Below, in pieces: positions 15,126 to 23,647 of a stretch of 64,000 nucleotides of DNA (positions within the stretch are counted from its first letter, which is position 1; each line of letters starts with the position of its first letter). Origin of the DNA: JAJRRH01 sp047638815. GTDB taxonomy: Bacteria > Bacteroidota > Bacteroidia > Flavobacteriales_D > JABDKJ01. Location: NCBI GenBank assembly GCA_047638815.1, contig JBLIMR010000001.1:124001-188000 (forward strand). The letters run 5' to 3'. The notes under the pieces were generated by a model. It saw nothing but the letters and a program-made list of their open reading frames with translations. It did not search any database and was not told the DNA's origin. The position numbers were made by a program, and so were the translations under genes.

Positions 15126-16715
15126 ATGTCAGTAATTCAAAGAATACAAAATAATATCCCCATCGTTAGTTCTATTTCAGTAATCTTATTCATGTGTCTC
15201 ATGGGACAGGCACAAGTTGAAATAATGTATTGGGATAAGGAAAAGACCCAGAAGCTAAGTGAAGGGGACTATTATATGGGTTATGAGCATGGAGAGTGGA
15301 ATTACTGGTATGAGAGTGGTCAATTGGAGGAAAAGGCCAATTATTTCAAAGGACAATACCATGGTGAAGTGGAAAAGTACTATGACAATGGTCAGTTAGC
15401 CAATCATGGGTGGTTTAAAAAGGGTAAGGCAGACAGCCTACAAATCAGTTATTATAAGAATGGACAGATAAAAGAGCAAGGTGATTTTGTCTCTGCGGAA
15501 AAGGCTGGGGTATGGAAATATTACAGCGAATCTGGAACTATATGGATGGAAGAGGAATATTTGGGTGAAAAGATACTGATTCATACATTTTTTGACCAAA
15601 AAAGTGGCGCCAAAATTGAAGGCGGTAATGGGGAGAAGATTAGTCTATACTACAATGGTAATGTCGAGGAAAGAGTAAAATATAAAGATGGACTTCCAAA
15701 TGGAGATTTTGTTCGAAATTATCCCAGTGGTGCGGTGAAGGCGAAAGGGCATTATGTTGGTGGCATGAAGGAAAGGGAGTGGACCTTTTATCATTCGAAT
15801 CAAAAAATGGATGAGACCTTAAATTTTATTAACGACACTATAAACGGACTTTTTAAAAAGTATCATGAAAACGGGTCTATGGTGACTGAGGGGGTCTATG
15901 AAAAAGGACTAATGAGTGGTGAATGGAATTGGTGGGATGAGAATGGGCGCAAGGATATTTCAGGCTTTTTTAGCAATGGAAAAAAATCAGAAAAGTGGAC
16001 ATATTGGTATACAAATGGGCAAATAAACTATCACGGTGAATATGAGTCTGATAAGAAAACGGGCAGCTGGGAGTATTTTTATATGAATGGAACGAAATGG
16101 CGTTTAGGTAATTTTACTGATAATTTGGAAAATGGCACTTGGGCGACCTGGTTTGAAAATGGAAATAAACTTCAAGAGGGTGAATATGTTTTAGGAAAGG
16201 AAAATGGCGTGTGGAATTCGTGGTATGAGGATGGAAAGAAGAAAACCACAGGAACTTTTCTTGAAGGTAAAATAGATGGTTTTTGGACCAGCTGGTACCC
16301 TAATGGAGAAACCGAGTATACCGGAAATTGGAAAAATGACCTGAAAAATGGTGAGTGGAAGACATGGACATATCAAGCCAAGTTACTGAAGCATGCTTGG
16401 TATAAAGATGGAGATCTCAATGGTCCATACAAGGAGTATAATCAACAAGGAGTCTTAAGCCAAGAGGGAATGTATGACATGGGTAAGCCTACCGGAAGTT
16501 GGATATATTATTACCCACATGGATCAAAAATGCGAACATGTAGATATGTCAATGGGAATTTTCAAGGAGAAGTGATCGATTATCATTCAAATGGAGGTGA
16601 AAGCGTTAAGGTCAATTACAAAAGCGGAATGAAGGATGGGGTCCAACGCCAATATACAAAGTCGGGAAATATCATCAAGGAAACTAAATACAAAGACGGA
16701 AAAATTGTTCAGTAA
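15126..16715 (+). CDS. long MORN_2-repeat exported protein
   Basis: 529 residues: an N-terminal hydrophobic signal segment (about residues 12-30), then about twenty tandem repeats of roughly 23 residues to the C-terminus. Typical units read GEWNYWYESGQLEEKANYFK and GSWEYFYMNGTKWRLGNF. MORN_2 repeats are beta-hairpin units; the family is often named YwqK antitoxin in databases, but nothing here supports a toxin-antitoxin role. There is no sorting domain or enzyme domain. It lies 133 bp after the related TonB_C protein, so the pair may be functionally linked. Confidence 0.82.
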   Translation: MSVIQRIQNNIPIVSSISVILFMCLMGQAQVEIMYWDKEKTQKLSEGDYYMGYEHGEWNYWYESGQLEEKANYFKGQYHGEVEKYYDNGQLANHGWFKKGKADSLQISYYKNGQIKEQGDFVSAEKAGVWKYYSESGTIWMEEEYLGEKILIHTFFDQKSGAKIEGGNGEKISLYYNGNVEERVKYKDGLPNGDFVRNYPSGAVKAKGHYVGGMKEREWTFYHSNQKMDETLNFINDTINGLFKKYHENGSMVTEGVYEKGLMSGEWNWWDENGRKDISGFFSNGKKSEKWTYWYTNGQINYHGEYESDKKTGSWEYFYMNGTKWRLGNFTDNLENGTWATWFENGNKLQEGEYVLGKENGVWNSWYEDGKKKTTGTFLEGKIDGFWTSWYPNGETEYTGNWKNDLKNGEWKTWTYQAKLLKHAWYKDGDLNGPYKEYNQQGVLSQEGMYDMGKPTGSWIYYYPHGSKMRTCRYVNGNFQGEVIDYHSNGGESVKVNYKSGMKDGVQRQYTKSGNIIKETKYKDGKIVQ

Positions 16716-16756
16716 AATTGTTTTTAGTTTGTAAAGTGTAAATTTTTCAAATATGC

Positions 16757-16786
16757 TTGGTAATTCTTTATTTATAGTTAACTTTG
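16757..16786 (+). promoter_or_regulatory. promoter of rimP-nusA-infB
   Basis: TTG at 16757-16759, a 19-base spacer and TAACTTTG at 16779-16786 match the Bacteroidota promoter (-33 TTG, -7 TAnnTTTG) including the spacing. Transcription should start near 16793. Confidence 0.75.
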
Positions 16787-16808
16787 CCTCGAATTAAAAT
16801 GTGAGTTG

Positions 16809-16834
16809 AAAGAGGGGATCGCCCCTCTTTTTTT
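16809..16834 (+). terminator. terminator-like hairpin in the rimP leader (possible attenuator)
   Basis: AAAGAGGGG, loop ATCG, CCCCTCTTT, then a continuous T-run to 16834 form a perfect intrinsic terminator 6 bases before the rimP ATG and downstream of the rimP promoter. RNA from that promoter would meet it after about 40 nt, which suggests attenuation. It could instead end transcripts of the MORN_2 gene, but then the rimP promoter would still have to read through it. Confidence 0.75.
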
Positions 16835-16840
16835 ATATCA

Positions 16841-17311
16841 ATGATTAGTGTAGAAACAATAAAGGAGAAGTTGGAAGAGTTGACGGCAAACAACACTAGG
16901 TTCTTAGTGGATGTTACTGTTAGTTCGGGCAATGATATTTATATTGAAATTGATGATGCCGAACGATTTATTACTGTTGTAGATTGTATCGAGGTAAGTA
17001 AGGGTTTGGAGAATGAGTTGGATAGAGAAAATCAAGATTTCAGCCTGCAAGTTAGTTCGCCAGGGTTGAGTAATCCGTTCAAGGTTAAGGAGCAATACCT
17101 CAAAAACGTTGGGCGAGAAGTGAGAGTTTTGAAGTCAGATGGAATAGTTGTTAAAGGTGAGTTATCCTCAGCAACGATTGAAGAAATCAAGATAACTTCT
17201 AAAGAAAAACAAAGAATTGAAGGTAGGAAAGCAAAAGAATGGGTAACCATAGAGACAGTGCTGAACTACAATGAAATAAAAGAAACAACAATAGTAATAT
17301 CCTTTAATTAA
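16841..17311 (+). CDS. rimP: ribosome maturation factor RimP
   Basis: Assists 30S subunit maturation. 156 residues, normal length. The N-terminal alpha/beta domain includes DVTVSSGNDIYIEIDDAERF and the conserved DCIEVSKGLE segment. LQVSSPGLSNPFK (about residues 69-81) is the family signature (canonical VSSPGLDRPL). The C-terminal half is a small Sm-like barrel. It is first in the classic rimP-nusA-infB operon, 11 bp before nusA. Confidence 0.95.
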   Translation: MISVETIKEKLEELTANNTRFLVDVTVSSGNDIYIEIDDAERFITVVDCIEVSKGLENELDRENQDFSLQVSSPGLSNPFKVKEQYLKNVGREVRVLKSDGIVVKGELSSATIEEIKITSKEKQRIEGRKAKEWVTIETVLNYNEIKETTIVISFN

Positions 17312-17322
17312 ATAGATAAAAG

Positions 17323-18558
17323 ATGGACGGTACTAACCTTTTAGACTCGTTTTCGGAATTTAAAGAATTCAAGAACATTGACAGGGTAACGATGATGAAA
17401 ATATTGGAAGATGTTTTCAGGTCGGCTCTAACAAAAAGATATCAGAGTGATGATAATTTCGATATCATTGTCAACGTTGACAAAGGGGATCTTGAGATAT
17501 GGAGAAATAGAGAGATAGTAGGAGAGGGTGAAGTAGAAGATGAAAATTTTCAAATCGCAATCACTGAGGCTAAAAAAATTGAAGAAGATTTCGAGATTGG
17601 TGAGGAAGTTTCTGAAGAGATGAAGCTTGAAGATTTTGGCAGAAGAAATATTTTATCTATTCGTCAAAACCTTGCATCAAGAATTCTTGATCTTGAGAAA
17701 GATGATATTTATAAGAAATACAAAGACAGAGTTGGTGACATTATCTCAGGAGAAGTTTATCAAGTTTGGAGAAAAGAAATGCTTGTTTTGGATGATGAGG
17801 ACAATGAGTTGATCCTGCCTAAATCGGAACAAATAAAGTCAGATTATTTTAAGAAAGGGGACTCTGTTAGAGCTGTAGTTGCGAAGGTTGACATGCAAAA
17901 TAACAACCCTGTAATTATTTTATCAAGAACGGCACCTGAATTTTTGGAGCGACTCTTCGAATTGGAGGTTCCTGAGGTATTTGATGGTCTTATTACTATC
18001 AAAAACATTGTAAGAGAACCAGGGGAGAGAGCTAAAGTTGCTGTTGAATCTTATGATGATAGAATCGATCCAGTTGGCGCTTGTGTAGGGATGAAAGGAG
18101 CGAGGATTCATAGTATCGTAAGAGAACTTAAAAACGAAAATATTGACGTAATTAACTTTACTAGTAACAACCAGTTATATATAAGTAGAGCGCTAAGTCC
18201 TGCAAAAATAGTTTCTATCACATTGAATGAGGAAACTAAGAAAGCAGATGTTTTCCTCAAGCCAGATCAAGTGTCATTGGCCATTGGTAAGGGAGGATTT
18301 AATATTAGACTTGCAAGTAAATTATGTGGATACGAAATCAATGTATATCGAGATTCCGATAAAGACACGGAAGATGTTGATCTAGAGGAATTTGCAGATG
18401 AAATAGATAGCTGGATTCTTGATGAATTGAAATCTATAGGATGTGATTCTGCTAGAAGCGTTCTTGAACTTTCTGTTGAAGATTTAGTTAAAAGAACAGA
18501 CCTTGAAGAGGAAACTATTTCGGAAGTGTTGAAAATAATTAATGAAGAACTGTCATAA
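17323..18558 (+). CDS. nusA: transcription termination/antitermination factor NusA
   Basis: RNA polymerase-binding factor for pausing, termination and antitermination. 411 residues: N-terminal RNAP-binding domain (about 1-125), S1 domain (about 135-200), two KH domains (about 230-345, with VGACVGMKGARIHSIVREL and LAIGKGGFNIRLASKLCGYE), and one C-terminal helix-hairpin-helix-like segment (SIGCDSARSVLELSVEDL). The two long acidic C-terminal repeats of E. coli NusA are not present. Its own operon has a leader terminator, which fits the known NusA autoregulation in E. coli by analogy. Confidence 0.96.
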   Translation: MDGTNLLDSFSEFKEFKNIDRVTMMKILEDVFRSALTKRYQSDDNFDIIVNVDKGDLEIWRNREIVGEGEVEDENFQIAITEAKKIEEDFEIGEEVSEEMKLEDFGRRNILSIRQNLASRILDLEKDDIYKKYKDRVGDIISGEVYQVWRKEMLVLDDEDNELILPKSEQIKSDYFKKGDSVRAVVAKVDMQNNNPVIILSRTAPEFLERLFELEVPEVFDGLITIKNIVREPGERAKVAVESYDDRIDPVGACVGMKGARIHSIVRELKNENIDVINFTSNNQLYISRALSPAKIVSITLNEETKKADVFLKPDQVSLAIGKGGFNIRLASKLCGYEINVYRDSDKDTEDVDLEEFADEIDSWILDELKSIGCDSARSVLELSVEDLVKRTDLEEETISEVLKIINEELS

Positions 18559-18613
18559 ATTTAAAGGAAGATTTTAAATTTAAATTTTTGAAAGAGTAAT
18601 TTTAAAAGACAAT

Positions 18614-21352
18614 ATGTCAAAACAAAAACCGGTAAGATTAAGTAAAGCTGCTAGAGAAATAAATCTAGCAATTTCTAGTGTTGTAGACTTCTTGGCAGAT
18701 AAAGGTCATGAGATAGATGCTAACCCAAACTCAAAGTTGAGTCCGGAAGTTTATACTCTTTTATTAGATGAATTTAAGGCGGAAATCAGCGTTAAAAAGA
18801 AATCTCGTACTGCTGAAGTTAAAAAGGAGGCTAGAGAAACCATAGCTCTTGAGACTATTCAAGTAAAGGATCAAGCCAAAGAAGACTTAGCGAAAAAGAA
18901 GGAGGAAGAGAAAAAGGAAAAAGAAGCTGCAGAAGCAAAAGCTAAGGCCGATGCAGAAGCTGCAGAAGTTGCGGAAGCAAAGGCAAAGGAGAATGAAAGG
19001 GCAGAGGCCGAGAAGAAGAAAGATGAGCCTGCTAAGGAAGAACCTAAGAAAGTTGACGAAAAGCCAATTTTGAAGGTATTGGATAAGATCGATCTTAATC
19101 CTGTGAAACCCGTTAAGGTAGTAGTCGAGAAGAAAGAAGAGACAGTTAAAAAAGAAGCCATTAAGGAACCGGTTAAAGAAGAGCCAAAGAAGGTTGAGGA
19201 AAAGCCAAAGCCAAAAGTTGATGAGATAGAAACTGTAAGGATGAAGCCCCAAATTTTAGCAGGTCCTAAAATCATGGGAAAGATTGATATCCCTAAACCT
19301 GTGGCCTCTTCATCTGAATCAACCAAGACCAAGAGAAAGAGAAAACGAATTGATAAACCTGGAGCAAAGCCAACAACCCCATCAAGACCAGGTGCTAGAG
19401 GAAATGACAGAAGAGGTCCGAAGCCTAAAAAGAGACCTGGTTCGGTTGAATACACTCCTGAACAAATTCAGAAAGAAATTAAAGATACCCTTGCTAAGCT
19501 TAATAGTAAAGGAAAATCAAAAGGGGTAAAATTAAGAAGGCAGAAAAGAGATGAAGTTGCCAAAAGAGCTGCTGATGAGGACACAATGTCTGAAATGGAA
19601 AAAGCAATCTTAAAGCTGACAGAATTTGTAACAGTTTCTGAATTAGCTTCAATGATGGATCTTCCTGCAACGGAAATTATTTCGGCATGTATGTCATTAG
19701 GTATGTTGGTGTCGATCAATCAGAGGATTGACGCTGAAACTATTACTGTGATAGCGGAAGAATTCGGCTATCAAGTGGAGTTTGTAAGTGCCGAAATTCA
19801 AGAATCTATTATAGAAGAAGTTGATGATCCAGCTGATCTTGAACCGAGACCACCAATCGTTACCGTGATGGGACATGTTGATCATGGTAAAACTTCACTG
19901 CTGGATTACATCAGAAAGGAAAATGTAATTTCTGGTGAAGCGGGAGGGATAACTCAGCACATTGGTGCGTACAACGTGAATCTTGAGAATGGCAAAAAAA
20001 TCACCTTCCTTGATACCCCTGGTCACGAGTCGTTTACAGCGATGAGAGCCCGTGGTGCTCAGGTGACAGATGTTGTAATTATTGTGATTGCTGCAGATGA
20101 TAGCGTAATGCCTCAAACAAGAGAGGCAATTAATCACGCCATGGCTGCCGGAGTACCAATGGTATTCGCATTTAATAAAATTGATAAGCCAGGTATTAAC
20201 GTTGATAGGATAAAAGAAGAGCTTTCAGCAATGGATATCCTTGTTGAAGACTGGGGAGGAAAATTCCAAAGTCAAGATATTTCTGCAAAGAACGGGACAA
20301 ACATTTCGGAATTGATGGAGAAGGTTATGCTTGAAGCAGAATTGCTTGAGTTGAAGGCTAATCCAAACAAAAGAGCCTCTGGAGCAATCATTGAATCTAC
20401 TCTTGATAAAGGTCGTGGATATGTAACAACCCTCTTAGTAAGTGGTGGTACTTTGAGAAAAGGTGATGTACTTGTTTCCGGTCAGACCTCTGGTCGTGTG
20501 AAGGCATTGTTTAATGAAAAAGGCAAACAAGTTACCGAAGTGTTACCTGGTTTTCCAGTGTCAATCTTAGGACTCGATGGTGCTACAGATGCAGGAGATC
20601 AGTTCAATGTAATGGAGAATGAAAAAGAGGCAAGAGCCATTGCCAACAAAAGATCTCAATTACAACGTGAACAAAGTCTTAGAACTACAAAACATATTAC
20701 TCTTGATGAGATCGGTAGAAGGATTGCCCTTGGTGAATTTAGCGAGCTGAATATTATTATCAAGGCTGATGTTTCTGGTTCATTGGAGGCATTGTCTGAT
20801 TCACTTCAAAAATTATCGACAGAAAAAGTTGCTGTTAAGATCATCCATAAAGGAATTGGTCAAATCAGTGATTCAGATGTTCTTTTGGCCTCAGCATCTG
20901 ATGCCATTATTATTGGTTTCCAAGTACGTCCATCTGTAACTGCCAGAGCACTAGCAGAACGAGAGGAAGTTCAAATTAAGTTGTACTCTATTATCTATGA
21001 CGTAATTGATGACGTGAAAGATGCAATGGAGGGCATGCTTAGCGCTAAGATCGAAGAGAAAACTGTTGGAACAGTTGAGGTTCGTGAAATCTTCAAGATT
21101 ACTAGAATTGGAACCATTGCAGGTTGCTTCGTATTAGATGGTAAGATCACAAGAAACAAACCTATTCGATTAATTAGAGAAGGTATTGTTAAGTACTCCG
21201 GTAAACTTGGCTCATTGAAAAGATTTAAAGATGATGTTAAAGAAGTAACGAAAGGTTACGAATGTGGACTTAATATTGATGGCTTTAATGACATTCAAGT
21301 TGGAGATCAAATTGAATCATACGAAGAAATAGAAGTGCAACAAACACTTTAA
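18614..21352 (+). CDS. infB: translation initiation factor IF-2
   Basis: GTPase that brings fMet-tRNA to the 30S subunit. 912 residues. The start MSKQKPVRLSKAAREINLAI is the IF2_N domain, followed by a long, highly charged Lys/Glu/Ala/Pro region (about 60-290) and a second IF2_N-like segment (about 330-380). The G domain has GHVDHGKTS (about 419), DTPGHESF (about 468) and NKID (about 520), then domains II, III and IV to the C-terminus. The charged linker gives long spurious frames on the opposite strand. Confidence 0.97.
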   Translation: MSKQKPVRLSKAAREINLAISSVVDFLADKGHEIDANPNSKLSPEVYTLLLDEFKAEISVKKKSRTAEVKKEARETIALETIQVKDQAKEDLAKKKEEEKKEKEAAEAKAKADAEAAEVAEAKAKENERAEAEKKKDEPAKEEPKKVDEKPILKVLDKIDLNPVKPVKVVVEKKEETVKKEAIKEPVKEEPKKVEEKPKPKVDEIETVRMKPQILAGPKIMGKIDIPKPVASSSESTKTKRKRKRIDKPGAKPTTPSRPGARGNDRRGPKPKKRPGSVEYTPEQIQKEIKDTLAKLNSKGKSKGVKLRRQKRDEVAKRAADEDTMSEMEKAILKLTEFVTVSELASMMDLPATEIISACMSLGMLVSINQRIDAETITVIAEEFGYQVEFVSAEIQESIIEEVDDPADLEPRPPIVTVMGHVDHGKTSLLDYIRKENVISGEAGGITQHIGAYNVNLENGKKITFLDTPGHESFTAMRARGAQVTDVVIIVIAADDSVMPQTREAINHAMAAGVPMVFAFNKIDKPGINVDRIKEELSAMDILVEDWGGKFQSQDISAKNGTNISELMEKVMLEAELLELKANPNKRASGAIIESTLDKGRGYVTTLLVSGGTLRKGDVLVSGQTSGRVKALFNEKGKQVTEVLPGFPVSILGLDGATDAGDQFNVMENEKEARAIANKRSQLQREQSLRTTKHITLDEIGRRIALGEFSELNIIIKADVSGSLEALSDSLQKLSTEKVAVKIIHKGIGQISDSDVLLASASDAIIIGFQVRPSVTARALAEREEVQIKLYSIIYDVIDDVKDAMEGMLSAKIEEKTVGTVEVREIFKITRIGTIAGCFVLDGKITRNKPIRLIREGIVKYSGKLGSLKRFKDDVKEVTKGYECGLNIDGFNDIQVGDQIESYEEIEVQQTL

Positions 21353-21361
21353 TTCTCAGGA

Positions 21362-21916
21362 CTATTTATAATCAGAAGGGGTATTGATTTTGTCCTTTAC
21401 GATATATGAATTGGGGAAAGATTTCCTGATATTATATAGATGTTTCTCGGCCAATTGTTTTGTTGGAAAATCCCCGACCCTTAATCTAAAGTTCGGAGGA
21501 AGATAATCAACATAAGTTCTGTAGGAGAACTTTGATTCAAAAGATGCCTTTTTATTATTTACCACAGTCTTCGACCCAAAAAGTATCTGAACACGAAATC
21601 CATCATGATCATATGGTTGTTCCGTGATGATTTGATCTAGGCTTGAAATTCTTTCATCTTGAATGAACCGAACTTTACCTTTGCCTGCTGTAACTGATGA
21701 GCGTTGCACCCTATTGAGGTATACTCTCCTTGTATCTTTAAGGCTGTCTTGACTCTTGTCAATAATATCTATCCCATCAGTCAATGTAAAAGTAGAGTCC
21801 ACATTTCCTACTGAAATACTATCCTGACTCAAGGCATTGATGTTGATTATCGCAACAACAAATAGACAGAACGAGCATTTGGCAGTAGTCGATATTTTAT
21901 TTTTATAAATGTTCAA
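21362..21916 (-). CDS. SPOR-domain exported protein
   Basis: 184 residues. A hydrophobic N-terminal segment (about 13-31) looks like a signal peptide. A linker follows, then a C-terminal SPOR-like fold: GFRVQILFGSKTVVNNKKAS, later FRLRVGDFPTKQLAEKHL and FPNSYIVKDKI. SPOR domains bind septal, denuded peptidoglycan. The sequence matches the Bacteroidota variety (FRVQI.FG, then RVGDF.TK.EAE). It converges on infB with a 9-bp gap, and its promoter would face the act operon. The function beyond peptidoglycan binding is unknown. Confidence 0.85.
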   Translation of the reverse strand: MNIYKNKISTTAKCSFCLFVVAIININALSQDSISVGNVDSTFTLTDGIDIIDKSQDSLKDTRRVYLNRVQRSSVTAGKGKVRFIQDERISSLDQIITEQPYDHDGFRVQILFGSKTVVNNKKASFESKFSYRTYVDYLPPNFRLRVGDFPTKQLAEKHLYNIRKSFPNSYIVKDKINTPSDYK

Positions 21917-22138
21917 ACTTTATCAGTTATTTATTTGCTGTAAAAATAGAACCTTATTGCGTTATAAAGTATCGACAATAGAAAAAATCTCTCAACTTTC
22001 GTATTCATATCTTTTCGCACGTTCAGTACTGTTATTATGTGTCACCTTTATGTTAATAAAAAAATGACGTCAAATTAGATTTAAAATATAGGTCAAGAAT
22101 CATTCCTAAATGTTGTTTTCAATTAGACAATTGAAAAT
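21917..22138. other. non-coding upstream part of the act operon gap
   Basis: AT-rich intergenic sequence between the divergent SPOR and actA genes, whose whole gap is 408 bp. No gene was seen. The actA-proximal half holds the inverted repeat, palindrome and promoter listed separately. Confidence 0.6.
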
Positions 22139-22174
22139 TAGGGTTTTGTCATATGATTATTTCCTAAAACCCTA
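22139..22174. repeat. 9-base inverted repeat upstream of the act operon
   Basis: TAGGGTTTT (22139-22147) and AAAACCCTA (22166-22174) are exact complements separated by 18 bases, about 80 bp before the promoter. Possible operator or hairpin. Confidence 0.45.
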
Positions 22175-22201
22175 TATTTATTATGTGAATTTACAGACCT
22201 T

Positions 22202-22220
22202 ATTTAGAACGGTTCTAAAT
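22202..22220. promoter_or_regulatory. 19-bp palindrome, candidate operator of the act-cox operon
   Basis: ATTTAGAACGGTTCTAAAT has perfect 9-base arms around one central base and ends 32 bp before the -33 region, a usual place for an activator or repressor. The binding protein is unknown. Confidence 0.6.
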
Positions 22221-22252
22221 TAATACCGAGGGTGTAAAATTGTTATTAACCA

Positions 22253-22283
22253 TTCGGAAAATATCATTCTTTGACTAACTTTG
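22253..22283 (+). promoter_or_regulatory. promoter of the act-cox operon
   Basis: The -7 element TAACTTTG (22276-22283) is identical to that of rimP and matches TAnnTTTG. TTCG at 22253-22256 sits exactly 19 bases upstream, a one-base variant of the -33 element. The actA ATG is 41 bases downstream. Confidence 0.65.
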
Positions 22284-22324
22284 TCTCGCAAAAATTCCGC
22301 GAAATCTATAGAAATTAATAGGGA

Positions 22325-23617
22325 ATGAATCTTAGGAAAGTGAAACTTAGAACAGCCGCCAAAATCTTTTTTCAATCAACGATCGTATTAGCTTTTTTAT
22401 TGTCTTTTGTAGGTGGTTATGCTCAGGACGTTGCTAACGGGGAGAAAATATTCAACCAGAATTGCACATCTTGTCATAGCCCTGGCGAGAAAGTTGTTGC
22501 TGCTCCAGGTTTAAAAGGTGTGGCTGAAAGATGGGCAGGAAAGGAAGATCTTCTTTATACATGGATTCAGAACCCGAACAAGGCAATTGCAACAGGAGAT
22601 GCTTACATTACTAATTTAGTAAATGAGAATAAAGCCAAATATGGCTTGATGGCTGCGCAAGCTGTTACTAAGACTGAGATAGATGATATTCTTGCTTATG
22701 TAGCGGCTTACGTTCCGGTAATAAAGGATCCTACGGGAACTACACCAGAAGGTGATGTGGCAGTTGTCGAAGAAGGTATTCCAGGTTATTGGTGGGGAAT
22801 ATTAGCAATTCTTTTCGCTTTCATTGTTTGGATTTTATCAGGCGTTAGAAAGCAATTGACAGCAGCAGCATATTCTAGAGATGGTAAAGTTTATGAGGAG
22901 CCGGGAACATGGGATTCATTCAAGAAATGGGTGATTAGCAACAGGACATTGACTGGTATTGTAGCGCTACTATTGATCGCTACTTTGGTCGTTCAAGGAT
23001 GGAATGCAGCGGCAACAATAGGGATATATGAAGGCTACATGCCTGAGCAGCCGATTGCTTTCTCTCACAAGCTTCACGCTGGAGACAATAAGATTGATTG
23101 TCAGTATTGTCACTCCACTGCAGAGAAGAGTAAGTCACCATTAGTGCCTTCAACTAATGTATGTATGAATTGTCATAAGTATGTGGCTAAAGGTCCAACT
23201 GGTGATACTACAGAGATTGAGAAAATCTATGAAGCTATCGGTTGGGATAAAGAAACTTTCACATATTCTGGCGAAACAAATCCGGTAAAATGGATCAAAG
23301 TTCATGATTTGCCTGATCACGTTTATTTCAATCACGCCCAGCATGTTAAAGTTGGTAAACTTGAATGTAAAGAATGTCATGGTGCGGTTGAAGAAATGGA
23401 TGTTATACGTCAGGAAAAGCCATTGACTATGGAATGGTGTATATCATGTCATAATGAAACGGAAGTGCAAATGGCTGGAAACGGTTATTACGATGAAATT
23501 AGTGAGCGATTGAGAAACAACGAAGCGGGTGTGGAGTTGTTGAAGGAGTATTTGGAAGATGGAAAGATAACTGCCAAAGAATTGGGTGGTTGGGAATGTG
23601 CTAAATGCCACTATTAA
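22325..23617 (+). CDS. actA: alternative complex III subunit ActA, multiheme cytochrome c
   Basis: Electron-transfer subunit of the quinol:cytochrome c/oxidase oxidoreductase ACIII. 430 residues with a signal/anchor N-terminus, a monoheme class I cytochrome domain (CTSCH, about residue 46), two membrane helices (about 157-175 and 216-233), and a cytochrome c3/c7-like domain with five CXXCH motifs (CQYCH 258, CMNCH 279, CKECH 349, CISCH 371, CAKCH 425). That makes six heme sites in one chain; the Rhodothermus ActA was described as pentaheme. It is first gene of actABCDEF-coxBA. Confidence 0.95.
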   Translation: MNLRKVKLRTAAKIFFQSTIVLAFLLSFVGGYAQDVANGEKIFNQNCTSCHSPGEKVVAAPGLKGVAERWAGKEDLLYTWIQNPNKAIATGDAYITNLVNENKAKYGLMAAQAVTKTEIDDILAYVAAYVPVIKDPTGTTPEGDVAVVEEGIPGYWWGILAILFAFIVWILSGVRKQLTAAAYSRDGKVYEEPGTWDSFKKWVISNRTLTGIVALLLIATLVVQGWNAAATIGIYEGYMPEQPIAFSHKLHAGDNKIDCQYCHSTAEKSKSPLVPSTNVCMNCHKYVAKGPTGDTTEIEKIYEAIGWDKETFTYSGETNPVKWIKVHDLPDHVYFNHAQHVKVGKLECKECHGAVEEMDVIRQEKPLTMEWCISCHNETEVQMAGNGYYDEISERLRNNEAGVELLKEYLEDGKITAKELGGWECAKCHY

Positions 23618-23647
23618 GAATTATTAAAAGAAGCTTAAGAGTCTATT

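Noticed and set aside
15126..16715. YwqK-type antitoxin role for the MORN_2 protein
   Set aside because: The name is a database habit for the repeat. No toxin gene is adjacent and the protein is exported.
18871..19455. Long minus-strand open frame (about 194 codons) opposite the IF-2 linker
   Set aside because: It is the complement of the Lys/Glu-rich low-complexity region of infB. The predicted protein is Ser/Phe-rich without family features.
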